A stretch of DNA of 64,000 bases from Micromonospora nigra (GCF_900091585.1 NZ_FMHT01000003.1:3587501-3651500); one strand, 5' to 3'. Positions 24,212-33,549 are shown, counted from the first letter of the stretch. Notes: generated from the letters alone by a model not told the origin. Numbers and translations are program-made.

Positions 24212-24570
24212 CCGGGCTGGCCCACACTACGTGGCGTCGACCACCTCGGTGACGTCCCGCTCGGCGGTTGAGCGGTAGGTGTCGCCGCCCTGCTGCTCGG
24301 GCGCCCCACTCGTCGAGGTTGCTGGTGCAGTCCTGCACCCTCTCCAGCCAGGACTGTCGTAGCCCGGTGCGACGATGCCGAGGGGCATGATCGATGCGAC
24401 CGGTTGTCGTCCAGCAGGATTCGGCGAGGTCAGGGAGAGGGTGATCGTCGACTTGAACGAGAGCCGCAGGTCGAACGCGCCGCAGTTGGCGTTCAACTAC
24501 CTACCGATCGCCTTCTCGGCCGACAAGTTCGCCGGGGGCCTGACCAAGTTCGAGTCGCCCGAGCAATTAG
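24212..24570 (+). other. interrupted unknown sequence left of IS701 insertion
   Basis: A plus-strand frame ending at the IS boundary reads VIVDLNESRRSNAPQLAFNY and LPIAFSADKFAGGLTKFESP. It looks protein-like but I cannot name it, and no start or ribosome site is clear. It may be the 5' part of a gene cut by the IS701-family insertion at 24571. Confidence 0.35.
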
Positions 24571-26000
24571 TACTCCAGCCGGGGATTGTGATCACGGCTC
24601 GATGAGGGCTTGCCGGGCGTAGTGGCTGGTCATGGCTCGTGCTTGGTGACGGCGTCGGCGTACGGACCAGAGCAGTGGGTCGCAGCGGCGGCGGCCGGGT
24701 TCGATGATCAGGATGTTGAACAGGTGGCGTAGTTCGTTGACGGTCAGCGCGATCAGCCCGGCCTCGTCGGAACGGCTGCGGTGTGTGGTCGCGCGGCGAG
24801 GAAGGCGTGGGCGAGGATCGCCAGGGTGGTCCAGCGGTGCCAGGACGTCCAGCGGCGGTGTTGGTGCTGGTCCAGGCCGAGTCCGGTCTTCGCGGCTTGG
24901 AACGATTCTTCGATCTTCCAGCGGCGGCCGGCCACCAGGACGAGGTTGTGTAGCGGGACGACCTCGGATGCCCAGCAGCGGTAGAAGGCCAGCTCACCGG
25001 TGCGGCGATTGCGGCGGATCAGCAGCCAGTGGTGCCCGCGGTGGGTGTCGGCGGCGTGGGGCAGCGCGGTGAAGGACCAGTCGTAGTAGCGATAGCCTTT
25101 CGCGCCTCGACCCGCCGACACCCGCTGCCAGGCGGTGGCAGGAAGGCCGGCGGCGAGGGCGTCAACGCGGTAGACGCCAAGGCCGGTGATCACCTGATGC
25201 GAACAGGCCACGGCCAAGACGTAGCCCAGTCGCAACTGACGAAGCCGTGTGCCCAGGCGCGGATCGTTGCCGTAGGCCTCGTCGCCGGCCACCCATCGGC
25301 ATGGCAGCCCGGCGGTGACCGCTGCGGCGATCATCCGAGACGCCAGCTGCGGCTTGGTCGCGAACCGCACCTGCTCAGGGACACCGGCCTCGGCGCGGCG
25401 CTCGGCGTCGTCGCACCAGGACTTGGGCAGGTAGAGCGCCGTGTCGAGCATCGCGTGACGAGCGTCGGTGGCGTAGACGAGGTGTACGGCGACCTGACAG
25501 TTCTCGATCTTTCCGGCGGTGCCTGAGTACTGCCGCTGGACGCCGACGGTGTGCCGACCCTTCTTCAGATCGCCCGTCTCGTCGATGACCAGCACAGCCT
25601 CGGCATCACCAAGGTGGTGGCCGACGAACTCGCGGACATCGGCGCGGACCTCGGCATCGTCCCACTTCACCCGGGTCAGCAGGTCCTGCATCCCGTCCGG
25701 ACCCGTGTCACCGGCATGCTCCGCGATCGTCCAGCAGTTCTTCTGCGGCAACGGCGCCAGCAAGCCCCGGACGAAGTCACGCACCCGCCGGCGAGGCTCC
25801 GGCCTGCGGAAACGTTGCCCGACCGTCAGCATCAGGTCGTCGAACAACACCCGCCACCGCTGGGCGTCTACCCTATATCCGGCAGCCACCGCTGCATCGT
25901 GGTCAGTCCACACAACCGCCCATGATCGACGGTGGCTGCCCTCGTTCCCGCGTCGCATCAAACCGCAGCTCAACCAAGGTCAACAACCCCGGCTGGAGTA
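24571..26000 (-). mobile_element. IS701-family insertion sequence
   Basis: Terminal inverted repeats TACTCCAGCCGGGG (24571) and CCCCGGCTGGAGTA (ends 26000) are flanked by the direct repeat TTAG at 24567-24570 and 26001-26004, fitting the 4-bp YTAR-type target of IS701 elements. The element is 1430 bp and carries one transposase gene on the minus strand. Confidence 0.9.
24601..25973 (-). pseudogene. IS701-family transposase, frameshifted near C-terminus
   Basis: From 25973 the frame encodes about 400 residues with VLVIDETGDLKKGRHTVGVQ (first DDE Asp), PCRWVAGDEAYGNDPRL (second Asp) and VAGRRWKIEESFQAAKTGLG (Glu). It stops at 24753, while the normal tail (LIALTVNELRHLFNIL then HYARQALIEP) continues in another frame to about 24601. 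A one-base indel around 24775-24785 separates them. The DDE residues precede the break, so partial activity is not excluded. Confidence 0.85.
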
Positions 26001-26003
26001 TTA

Positions 26004-27042
26004 GGGCCTGTGTCGAAGTCGGTCACAGCCACTCGTTGATGGCCGCGAGGTGGATGGTGGCTTCGTAGCGCACGGCGAGTTTGTCGAATCGGGTGGCCAC
26101 GGCCCGGTTGCGTTTGAGGCGGTTGATGCCGCACTCCACGGCGTGACGTTGCTGGTAGAGGTGGGGGTCGAAGGCGGGCGGGCGGCCGCCCTTGGATCCC
26201 TTGGCCCGCCGGTGGGCGTCCTGGTCGGCCTTGCTCGGGATGGTCGCGGCGATGCCCCGCCGGCGCAGGTAGGCCCGGTTCGCCTTCGATGTGTACGCCC
26301 TGTCGGCCAGGACTCGGTCCGGGCGGGTCCTCGGGCGGCCGGTGCTCACGCGGGGAACACGGATGGAGGCGAGGACCGGGATGAACTGCGGGCTGTCGCC
26401 GCGCTGCCCGGCGGTCAGCACGATCGCCAGGGGTTTCTGCCCCTGCTCGCAGCCCAGGTGCAGCTTCGTGGTCAACCCACCCCGCGACCGGCCGAGCGCG
26501 TGGTCTGCCGGCTCGACGCTGACCCCGCCAGGCGGTTCGACCTGCAGATCCCCCTTTTCCGCGCTCCGGCCGCATGCTGATGGGCCCGAGCGCTGGTGGA
26601 GTCCACACTGACGTCCCAGGTGATCCGCCCGGCCGCGTCGGCGAGAGCCTGCAATGCGGTGAGCACCCGCTGCCAGGTCCCGTTGCGCTGCCACCGCCGG
26701 AACAGGGCATACACCGCCGACCAGGACCCGTACTGCGGTGGCACGTCTCGCCACGGGGCGCCCACCCGGATCCGCCACCGGATCCCGTCGATCAACTGCC
26801 GCCTGGTCCACAACGACGGTCGACCCGGCCGCTTCGGCGCCGGCAGCAACGGCTCCAGCACCGCCCACTGCACGTCGGTCAGGTCGAACCGCCTCGTCAC
26901 CGCTAGGGTGTCCACGAGGTCTCCGGTTTCAGGTTCTGCTTGGTCGCTGAACCATCTACCGGAGACCTCACCCATTTTCGATCTTCGACACGCCGAGCGG
27001 TCACGCCACCTCAGACACCACCGCCGACTTCGACACAGGCCC
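26004..27042 (-). mobile_element. IS5-family (IS427-group) insertion sequence
   Basis: Ends GGGCCTGTGTCGAAGTCGG (26004) and CCGACTTCGACACAGGCCC (ends 27042) are perfect 19-bp inverted repeats flanked by TA. The element, 1039 bp, inserted right next to the IS701 copy. Just beyond its right end the bases TACTCCAGCC recur (27046), matching the IS701 tip, so it may have landed at or in a second IS701 end. Confidence 0.88.
26023..26975 (-). CDS. IS5-family transposase encoded in two overlapping frames
   Basis: Frame A (26975-26472) encodes the N-terminal DUF4096-type region ([38 protein letters not shown]) and the first DDE Asp ([13 protein letters not shown]). Frame B (ends 26023) carries [30 protein letters not shown] and the Glu region [21 protein letters not shown] is -1 relative to A and the overlap contains GGAAAAGGGGG, a typical slip site for this IS group, so the full transposase is probably made by -1 frameshifting. 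Confidence 0.85.
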
Positions 27043-27270
27043 TAGTACTCCAGCCGTAGATGCTCAATCTAAAATTTCGGCAGCTCATCGGCATGATCGC
27101 GGTCCGGTTTATGTTGGCCGTGCAGCTGCGGATGTCGATGCTATTCGGCGCATGGGTCGGGTGATCGCACCGTCTGTCTGTTGTGGTTGGTCGCAGGGCG
27201 GGCAGGCTCCCTTGCTTGTGTTGATCGATGAAATGGGTTGGCCGCCGCGTCTGCCGGCATCGCCTGGCTA

Positions 27271-28149
27271 AAGGATGTCTCGTAACTCGGTGAAGGCGTT
27301 GCTCGGCAACGGCGCTGGTGTCACCCCGCGAGGATGATGTTGTGGAGGTGGGCGATGCCGGAAGCGGTGTCGGTCAATGTGTGGGCGGCGCGGCGGTAGT
27401 CGCGCAGGATCTTGAAGGTCTTCATACGGGCCAAGGCGTGTTCGACCTGCGCTCGGATGGTGCGGTGTTGCTTGTTCAGGTCGGCCTTCCAGTCGGGTAG
27501 CTCGCTGCCGTCGGCGGGTTTGCGGTACGGGATGATCACCTCGGGGTTGCCGCGGTAGGCGCCGTCGGCCATGACCGGCCGCCCGTCGAGTTTCTGCTGG
27601 ATGCCGCTGGTGCGGTAGACGATGGTGTCGTTGCGGTTGCCGGGCTGCGGGTCGCCGAGGGCGACGACGAGGCGGGTGTGGGCGTCGATGGCGACCTGCA
27701 GGTTCGTGCTGTAGCGGTAGTTCTTGCTCGGGGCGGCCAGGCGGTGATCCCGGGTCGGGATGAGGGTGCCGTCGACGATGGTGATCTGGTCGACGCGGCG
27801 CCGGCGTCCGGGCGCCAGAGCGAGCAGGGGGCCGACGGTGTCGATGACCCGATGCGCGGCGGAGTGCGACACCCCGAACAGCGGGCCGATCTGCCGCATC
27901 GTCAGGTTCGTGCGCCAGTACGCCGCGACCAGCAACACCCGATCGGCAAGGTTGAGAGACCACTGCCGCCCCGGCCGCCCGTCAGCGATCGCATCACCGC
28001 CACGCTCGGCGACCAGCCGGACCAGCCTGCGGAACTGAGCGGGCTGCAGCCCCGTGAACGGGAAGATCCACTCCGGGCGGGCCGCCGAGATCACCTGCAC
28101 CCCGACATGATCCACCATGGACCGACCACCGAGTTACGAGACGTCCCTT
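27271..28149 (-). mobile_element. 879-bp IS5-family element, copy 1
   Basis: The ends AAGGATGTCTCGTAACTCGG and CCGAGTTACGAGACGTCCCTT are imperfect inverted repeats; TA flanks both sides. A second copy of exactly the same length lies at 49990-50868 in the same orientation. This copy is inserted in the CYTH gene. Confidence 0.9.
27321..28118 (-). CDS. IS5-family transposase (DDE_Tnp_4 type), copy 1
   Basis: A 265-residue single-frame transposase with an N-terminal helix-turn-helix (NLTMRQIGPLFGVSHSAAHR, about 70-90) and DDE residues in QITIVDGTLIPT (Asp), GRPVMADGAYRGNP (Asp) and IRAQVEHALARMKTFKILRD (Glu). All three are present, so it should be active. It differs at about a dozen residues from copy 2 at 50040-50834. 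Confidence 0.92.
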   Translation of the reverse strand: MVDHVGVQVISAARPEWIFPFTGLQPAQFRRLVRLVAERGGDAIADGRPGRQWSLNLADRVLLVAAYWRTNLTMRQIGPLFGVSHSAAHRVIDTVGPLLALAPGRRRRVDQITIVDGTLIPTRDHRLAAPSKNYRYSTNLQVAIDAHTRLVVALGDPQPGNRNDTIVYRTSGIQQKLDGRPVMADGAYRGNPEVIIPYRKPADGSELPDWKADLNKQHRTIRAQVEHALARMKTFKILRDYRRAAHTLTDTASGIAHLHNIILAG

Positions 28150-28457
28150 AGGGCAGCGTGCATCGCGTCGCGGTCGAGGATCACGCATTCGTGCTCCAGG
28201 CACGCCATCTCGTTGTCAATCGGCTTCTTCACGGTGAACAGATGGCGCCCCTCCTGCGTGCGTAGACGCGCGAACGGAACACCGACCTTCGACATCCCGT
28301 ACGACCAGCTGGCTGGTGCGTACGCCTGGTCGTCCTGCACCGAAGGCTCTGTCAACACCACATGCCGCTCGGCGAGTGCTGTGATCAGTTTTTGCAGGTC
28401 ATTGACGCGGTACTTGGCTTCAACTTCATGATCATTCTTAGCCGGCTCGTGGGTCAC
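28150..28457 (-). pseudogene. CYTH-domain protein interrupted by IS
   Basis: The 102 residues before the IS junction carry the CYTH signature: HEVEAKYRV (ExExK-like tunnel start), RLRTQEGRHLFTVKKP and ACLEHECVI, as in class IV adenylate cyclases and triphosphatases that bind triphosphate in an Arg/Lys/Glu tunnel. The 3' half, which should carry the remaining tunnel residues, is replaced by the 879-bp IS and I could not find it on the other side. Probably inactive. It is divergent from the XRE regulator at 28646. Confidence 0.78.
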
Positions 28458-28645
28458 AGGCAGGCAGCATACGAGAATCGCAGGTCACGCGAGTTCGCAA
28501 CACCGCGAGTGCAATGTCGGAACTTTGTCGGAAGAATGTTGGAAGAAGTCGCTGAGTAGCCGACGCATCACAGCCTTGCACTACAGTGCTCCCACGCCAC
28601 TGTGTCTCGCCCCGCGCGAGCGTTCGTACCCATCGGGAGTTGCTG

Positions 28646-29914
28646 ATGTCGAGCGTGCCACCACAAGACGTGGCCAAGGCATGGATCGCTCTTGGCCAGA
28701 TGCTGGCTCGCAGCCGCAAGGCCGCTGGTTACACGCAAGAGACGTATGCACCTCGGGTGAACTATGGACGGAGCACGATCGCGAACGTGGAGACCGGCCG
28801 GCAGCGCGTGGGGCGCGACTTCTGGACCCGAAGTGACGAACTGTTGGGGACCGGCGGCAGACTGTCCCGGGAATACGATCGCATCCGGCTCACCAGCACT
28901 CGGCACCTGCCCAACAGCGTGGCTGCCACTCAGGCGTTTCAAGTCGCTGCGGATCCGTCGTCCTCCACAGCTGTGGAGATGCTCGCTCGCACGTCCGGGA
29001 GCGATTACCTGATGGGCGAGTGGAACAGCTTCTCCAAGCTCACCAGCATGCTGGCCCAGCAGCGCCAGGCGGTGTCACCCGACGCGCTACTGGGTCTGGT
29101 CGAGGCCCACCGTGATTGCCTGTCGACGCTGTACCACAAAGCCGGCCGTGCACCCATCCGTGCTGATATCGGAGCGATGCTCGCCGAAGCCTCGATCGTT
29201 GCCAGCCGGCTGTGGAGCGCGCAGGGCAACCGTGCCCTCGCGCTCGCTCACTGCGCCTACGCTCGCCAGCTCGGCGACAGGCTGGGCAGCCGCAGGATCA
29301 GCGCGACGGCACGCATCTTCGAGAGCAACCTCCACTCGGAAGCCGCCACACTGATCGAAGCAGACGGTGACATCATGATGGGCCTGCGGCTACTCGATGA
29401 GGCCGCCCGCGCGTCCACCGATCTCAGTCCCGCCGCACGAGCTCGAGTAGCTGCCGAGCAGGCCCAAGCCTACGCTGCCCTGCGACTTCCACGCGAGGCC
29501 ACGGCGGCCCTGAGGCGGGCGGAAGAAGCGGTCAACGACTTGTCACCCATTGACTGTGTCGGCCTCTACAGCGACTGGAACAGCGCCCGCCTCCACGTCT
29601 ATGCGGGCACATGCCATCTTCTTCTCGGCCAGCCCCACCAGGCTGTGACCGTGCTCGAAAGTGCAGTACAGATGCTGGAACACGACCACGCCAACGTCAA
29701 CGTCGCCCTGGCAGCAGCCGTAGACCTCGCCAGCGCCTACGCCGAGGCTGGCGAACTCGAACAATCCTGCACCCTGCTTGGCAACACCTACGACCAGCTG
29801 AAAGCAGGCGGGAACCATCGAGGCATCGCTCGAGCTCAACGAGCCCGACAGCGGTTGGCCCGATGGCGCGACGAGCCGGTTGTCCTCGAACTTGAGGAGC
29901 AGATGGCTGCCTAA
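28646..29914 (+). CDS. XRE-family regulator with TPR-like C-terminal domain
   Basis: ATG 28646 with GGGAG at 28635-28639. The 422-residue protein has an N-terminal helix-turn-helix (LGQMLARSRKAAGYTQETYA, then GRSTIANVETGRQRVGRDFW, about 15-62) and a long helical-repeat region (about 100-400; ALAHCAYARQLGDRLGS, LLDEAARASTDLSP, LGQPHQAVTVLESAVQ). This resembles actinobacterial XRE-TPR regulators that sense a small ligand or peptide. The stop overlaps the convergent HAD gene by 4 nt. It may control the CYTH and HAD genes around it. Confidence 0.88.
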   Translation: MSSVPPQDVAKAWIALGQMLARSRKAAGYTQETYAPRVNYGRSTIANVETGRQRVGRDFWTRSDELLGTGGRLSREYDRIRLTSTRHLPNSVAATQAFQVAADPSSSTAVEMLARTSGSDYLMGEWNSFSKLTSMLAQQRQAVSPDALLGLVEAHRDCLSTLYHKAGRAPIRADIGAMLAEASIVASRLWSAQGNRALALAHCAYARQLGDRLGSRRISATARIFESNLHSEAATLIEADGDIMMGLRLLDEAARASTDLSPAARARVAAEQAQAYAALRLPREATAALRRAEEAVNDLSPIDCVGLYSDWNSARLHVYAGTCHLLLGQPHQAVTVLESAVQMLEHDHANVNVALAAAVDLASAYAEAGELEQSCTLLGNTYDQLKAGGNHRGIARAQRARQRLARWRDEPVVLELEEQMAA

Positions 29915-30645
29915 CGGGCAGCCGGCGACCCGCCCGCACTCAACAGCGAACTGACGGCGGCCACCACCGTCGTAGGGTCGAGACTTTCAAGTACCAGGTC
30001 AGGTTCGTAGGATGCCAGCTCTTGACGCCCAATCCGGTGAGCGACGACAGCGACACGAAAGTCGGCGTGACGTGCGCAAGCGATATCGTTGGGCGCATCC
30101 CCGATAACGATCACCCGAGCAGAATCGAGCGAATCACCGTAGATCGCGGAGTAGCGCCGAGCTACGACCGCCGGAAGCTGAAAGCGATCTCGCGCGTCCG
30201 ATCCGAACCCGCCGATGCGAAGATCAAGAAACTCATCCAAGCCCGCCACGTGCAGCTTCACGTCGGCGGTCGAACGCAGATTGCCGGTCAGCACGGTCTG
30301 GATGAAACCACGGTCGTGCAACTCCGCGATGCTCGCCGCAGCACCTGGATACGGCGGCTGAACCTCAGCCAATTCCTGCCTGCCCTCTTGCATGACCGCG
30401 GCAATGGCCTGACGGAAGGCGGGTATGCCCGCTTCCGCAGCTGACGGGTCCACGCCCGAAGCGATCGCCGTGTCGACGGCGATCGACTCGTCCGTATACC
30501 CATGCACCTTCTTGTCAGGGAAGACAACCTCGGACTGGGCGATGCCGTACGCACGAGCAATCGCGCGCGTCAGCCAGCGCAAGTCTGCGGGGATGAGCGT
30601 CCCGTCAACGTCCCAGATGACCAAGCCGGCGCTGCTGTGGTTCAT
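29911..30645 (-). CDS. HAD-superfamily phosphatase
   Basis: ATG 30645 gives 244 residues. HAD motif I is VIWDVDGTLI (Asp nucleophile and Asp+2), motif II Thr is in QTVLTGN, and the C-terminal acidic motif is VIVIGDAPNDIACA. The cap between motifs I and II suggests a phosphoglycolate phosphatase-like C1 enzyme acting on a small phosphorylated metabolite. It converges on the XRE-TPR gene with a 4-nt overlap at the stops. Confidence 0.88.
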   Translation of the reverse strand: MNHSSAGLVIWDVDGTLIPADLRWLTRAIARAYGIAQSEVVFPDKKVHGYTDESIAVDTAIASGVDPSAAEAGIPAFRQAIAAVMQEGRQELAEVQPPYPGAAASIAELHDRGFIQTVLTGNLRSTADVKLHVAGLDEFLDLRIGGFGSDARDRFQLPAVVARRYSAIYGDSLDSARVIVIGDAPNDIACARHADFRVAVVAHRIGRQELASYEPDLVLESLDPTTVVAAVSSLLSAGGSPAAR

Positions 30646-30673
30646 AGAAGCATCGTCGCATGGGCACGGGCAG

Positions 30674-31645
30674 CTAACCCTGTCGAGCATCGCCGGGTTC
30701 GCGGCCGGACCGAGACGGCCAGACGGCGGACGCGGTCGCGGCAGCTGGTGTCGGTGGATTGTCATAGTCCAAGGACCTGCCTGTCCGAAAACCGGACGTC
30801 GGCGACTGTAACGGTGCTGGCTCGACTGGCGACTCCGGTAGCTGGTGTTCACCTCGGAGCAGCGCCCCGAGCCGCGGGCACTGGACCAGCATCGCGCTGA
30901 GATCCCGCTCCTCTGCGACGGCCGCGATGAGGCGGAGCGCATCGGTGGCCAGACGGAGTGCGCCGAGTTCCACGACCGCGCCGGCCTCCCCTGCCAGAAC
31001 CGGGTCCGTCAGCCGTGTCCACTCCGGCAGCATGGCCCAAGACGCGTACAGGTGATCGTCGAGCCAGGCGACGGGCTGAGCCGCGAAGAACTCCCTCCGG
31101 TCGGTGGGAACCTCGACGAACACTGGCGTCGAGTAGACCGGATTAACCTGGGCGGCGGCCAGCAGAAGCGGGTCCTGCACCAGGGTGGCGTCCACGAGTT
31201 GCGCGAACGACGGCGTCCAAACAACCATGTGGCCATTCGTCGTGCCATCGGCATGGACGACCGGCGGTCGTTTCCACACGCCGACCTCGGACACCTCGGT
31301 AAACGTGTCGGTCACCCGGTACAGCGTGGCGCACGCGGCGACCGCCTCGGCCTCGAAGCCAAGGTGCCGCAGCGCCCCACTGACCTGATGACTCGTCGGG
31401 ACACAGGTACCCACCGGCATGCCGCTCTGCGCCTGGTGCAGAACGGCTAGGACCGCGAGCAGCGGCACCATCTCCACCGGCGCGTCGACGAGCCGTCCGA
31501 ACATCGGACTGTACTCAAACAGCGGCATCAGCGCCGTCTCGTCCGGGCGGTGAGGACGCCGGCTGCCGGGCACGCGGGTGGGCAGGATCATCCGGCGGAT
31601 CGGCTCCCGCCGCTGCCGACGGCCACTGCGCTTGCGATTACCCAC
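30674..31645 (-). CDS. hypothetical protein next to toxin cassette B
   Basis: GTG 31645 is preceded by GGGAGG 4 nt upstream, the best ribosome site; ATG 31528 is the alternative. The 323-residue product has a basic N-terminus (NRKRSGRRQRREPIRRMI), then a region MVPLLAVLAVLHQAQSGMPV and GALRHLGFEAEAVAACATLY that resembles transglutaminase-like N-acyl folds loosely, and a low-complexity tail. No motif allows a function. It is divergent from the DUF6244 copy B gene, 244 bp away. Confidence 0.7.
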   Translation of the reverse strand: MGNRKRSGRRQRREPIRRMILPTRVPGSRRPHRPDETALMPLFEYSPMFGRLVDAPVEMVPLLAVLAVLHQAQSGMPVGTCVPTSHQVSGALRHLGFEAEAVAACATLYRVTDTFTEVSEVGVWKRPPVVHADGTTNGHMVVWTPSFAQLVDATLVQDPLLLAAAQVNPVYSTPVFVEVPTDRREFFAAQPVAWLDDHLYASWAMLPEWTRLTDPVLAGEAGAVVELGALRLATDALRLIAAVAEERDLSAMLVQCPRLGALLRGEHQLPESPVEPAPLQSPTSGFRTGRSLDYDNPPTPAAATASAVWPSRSGREPGDARQG

Positions 31646-31889
31646 CGAGCCTCCCGACGCGAACACCCGCACCGCCGTCCCGTCGATGCTGACATGTCGA
31701 CAGCCGGACAAGACAGCGACAGACCCCACCAACAAGCTGGAATCTGGACCGAAGCCATTCATGCGGCTGCTCGCATCGCGGCGGCTGTCTGCGGTGTCGA
31801 CCGCCTCGCGGTGTCTGGTGGCATCGCGAGGAGCCCGGTAGTTTCGGGTTTCGGGCACTTCCGCTTTCGTCGATAGGGGCGCCGGCCAC

Positions 31890-32417
31890 GTGTCGCAGAT
31901 CGAGAAGATCGCCGGTGAACTCCGCGCGTTGATGACCGGTGTCGAACGCGCGCAGGGGTTGGCAGGCGCCGCCGACAGCCAGGCGCAGGAGGTGGCGTTG
32001 CGGGCCGCAGGTGCGGGCTTCGTCGCTGTGGCGGCGGGTGTGGCGCGGGTACGCAACGCGATCACGGGCATCCAGGGCGGCCTGGGAAGTCTCGCCGGGT
32101 CGATCGGGGAGGCGACGAAGGCCACCGCGGCGGTGCCGAACGAAGCCACCCCCCAGGAGACGATCGCCGGGCTGGCGCCCGTGCAGAGCGCCGTCGACAC
32201 CGCGCGTGATGCGGCGGCCGGGGCCATCACCGGAGTCGGGGAGGCGCAGCAACTTGTCGCCATGGTCCTGCAGGGCGGGCAGCCCGGGCCGCTGCTGCAG
32301 GCCCTGGACAGTATCAAGCAGGTCCTGGTGCTGGTCGTTGCGCGCACCGGCGGGGCCCGGCAGGCCGTTGAGGCGGCGATCGCGCAGGCCCGGCAGTTGG
32401 GGTCGTCGGGAAACTGA
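31890..32417 (+). CDS. DUF6244-like helical carrier protein, copy B
   Basis: 175 residues starting at GTG 31890, about 93% identical to copy A (9465-9992) with the same length and same final codons TCG TCG GGA AAC TGA. Helical, Ala-rich, no Cys, no signal peptide or membrane segment. As in copy A it is followed by a hairpin and, in the -1 frame, by a tRNase toxin. The two cassettes therefore share both protein and RNA architecture, which argues that the arrangement is functional rather than accidental. Confidence 0.85.
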   Translation: MSQIEKIAGELRALMTGVERAQGLAGAADSQAQEVALRAAGAGFVAVAAGVARVRNAITGIQGGLGSLAGSIGEATKATAAVPNEATPQETIAGLAPVQSAVDTARDAAAGAITGVGEAQQLVAMVLQGGQPGPLLQALDSIKQVLVLVVARTGGARQAVEAAIAQARQLGSSGN

Positions 32418-32449
32418 CAGGGGCTGGCGGTCATCCACCGGCCAGCCCC
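32408..32449 (+). promoter_or_regulatory. putative -1 programmed ribosomal frameshift signal, copy B
   Basis: GGGAAAC at 32408-32414 (G GGA AAC in the carrier frame) directly precedes TGA 32415-32417. After a 5-nt spacer GGGGCTGGC (32420-32428) pairs with GCCAGCCCC (32441-32449), with an inner GG/CC extension. The stem is 2 bp longer than in copy A. Slippage leads into the toxin frame without meeting a stop. Confidence 0.7.
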
Positions 32450-33013
32450 GCTCCTGCTAGCACCGGCAGCCCACCCCCGACGACCTCCCCCCTGGGTGGC
32501 GCCGTCTACACGGACAATGACGTAGTAGCCCTGTGGACCAGGCGTCCCACCGGTGTCGCCGGCGGGTCACCTACCGGACGTCGAACCAGGATCTCTGCGA
32601 ACGAGAAGCCACGGGAACGGCGTGCCCTGGAGTTGGAGAACGAGTGTGCTGACAGGGTCGCCGGCAAGGGGTACCGGGTTCACCAGAACCCCATGAGGCA
32701 GGAGGTCGCGGATGCTCGACGCGAGACCGGGGATTCTGGGAGGCCGGAGAAGGCACCCGACTTCCTCATCGAGGGGCATGTCTTCGACTGCTACGCGCCC
32801 ACTGCTCCTGTTCCGGCCCGTGCCGTCTGGAGCGCGGTGTCCAGGAAGGTCGACACGGAGCAGACCCAACGCGTGATGTTGAACCTCCACGACTGGCGAG
32901 GAGATCTCACCGCCCTGCACAAGCAGTTCCACGACTGGCCCATCGCAGGACTGAAGGAACTGGCGGCGGTAACGCGCGGCGGTGCGATCATTCAGATCAT
33001 CCGGCGAGACTGA
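32408..33013 (+). CDS. CdiA-type tRNase toxin domain, -1 frame extension of copy B
   Basis: The -1 frame runs from the slippery site through a 73-residue linker to a toxin domain with ELENECAD, FLIEGHVFDCYAPT, RVMLNLHDWRGDL and FHDWPIAGLKELAAV, like the CdiA C-terminal tRNase domain. There is no ATG or GTG in this frame until a Met inside the toxin; TTG 32633 would begin at the toxin edge without a ribosome site. Total fusion length is 374 aa, identical to copy A. The toxin shares about 70% identity with copy A, while the linkers have diverged more. The immunity gene starts 13 nt downstream. Confidence 0.75.
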   Translation, partial: GKLTGAGGHPPASPAPASTGSPPPTTSPLGGAVYTDNDVVALWTRRPTGVAGGSPTGRRTRISANEKPRERRALELENECADRVAGKGYRVHQNPMRQEVADARRETGDSGRPEKAPDFLIEGHVFDCYAPTAPVPARAVWSAVSRKVDTEQTQRVMLNLHDWRGDLTALHKQFHDWPIAGLKELAAVTRGGAIIQIIRRD

Positions 33014-33026
33014 TGAAGGGGTGCAG

Positions 33027-33476
33027 ATGGCTGTCGAGTACCGGCTGACGCTGGCGGGCGACATCCCACTCGAGCAGGTGGCGGAACTGGCCGCTCTCGG
33101 AGCGGTCGAGATGTCAACGGCGTCCGGCGGTCGGAGGCTCAGCGCCGACCTGAACGACGAGCACGGGTACGTCGTGGACATCACCGGCGGCAGGCACGGC
33201 TACTACAGCGCCGAGGACGACGGGGGCTCCCTGTGGCAGTGGGAGCCGGAGACCTACGTCGACGTCAGCTTCTACATGCGCAAGGACACCCTGGCCGACA
33301 AGGGCAAACCCCACATGCTGGCGACCGTGGCCAGGATCCTCGCCGGCAGGGCCGAGGACGCGGCCCTGACCCTCAATGGCGACGTGCTGATGCTGACGCG
33401 CGTCGCCGGAGCCATCCAGAAACACAACACCGACGGCTGGTACGACGAAGACTACGACAGGTTTCTTCACCCCTGA
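33027..33476 (+). CDS. SitI3-like immunity protein, copy B
   Basis: 149 residues from ATG 33027, with GAAGGGG about 6 nt upstream. It shares with copy A the N-terminal YRLTLAGDIPLEQVAEL, the central WQWEPETYVDVSFYM, and MLATVARILAGRAEDAALTL. It differs in the C-terminal tail (HNTDGWYDEDYDRF instead of a WWSHYG end), so specificity for its own toxin is likely. Position directly after the tRNase supports the immunity role. Confidence 0.82.
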   Translation: MAVEYRLTLAGDIPLEQVAELAALGAVEMSTASGGRRLSADLNDEHGYVVDITGGRHGYYSAEDDGGSLWQWEPETYVDVSFYMRKDTLADKGKPHMLATVARILAGRAEDAALTLNGDVLMLTRVAGAIQKHNTDGWYDEDYDRFLHP

Positions 33477-33549
33477 CGGGCATGCGTCCTCGGCTGGACC
33501 CACCACAGCCACTCGCCCCCGACCAACCCGACCGGAAGTGCCTCAGTAT

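Noticed and set aside
30674..32434. 586-codon minus-strand frame spanning the DUF6244 copy B region
   Set aside because: The upper part is antisense to DUF6244; only the lower part from GTG 31645, which has a GGGAGG ribosome site, looks real.
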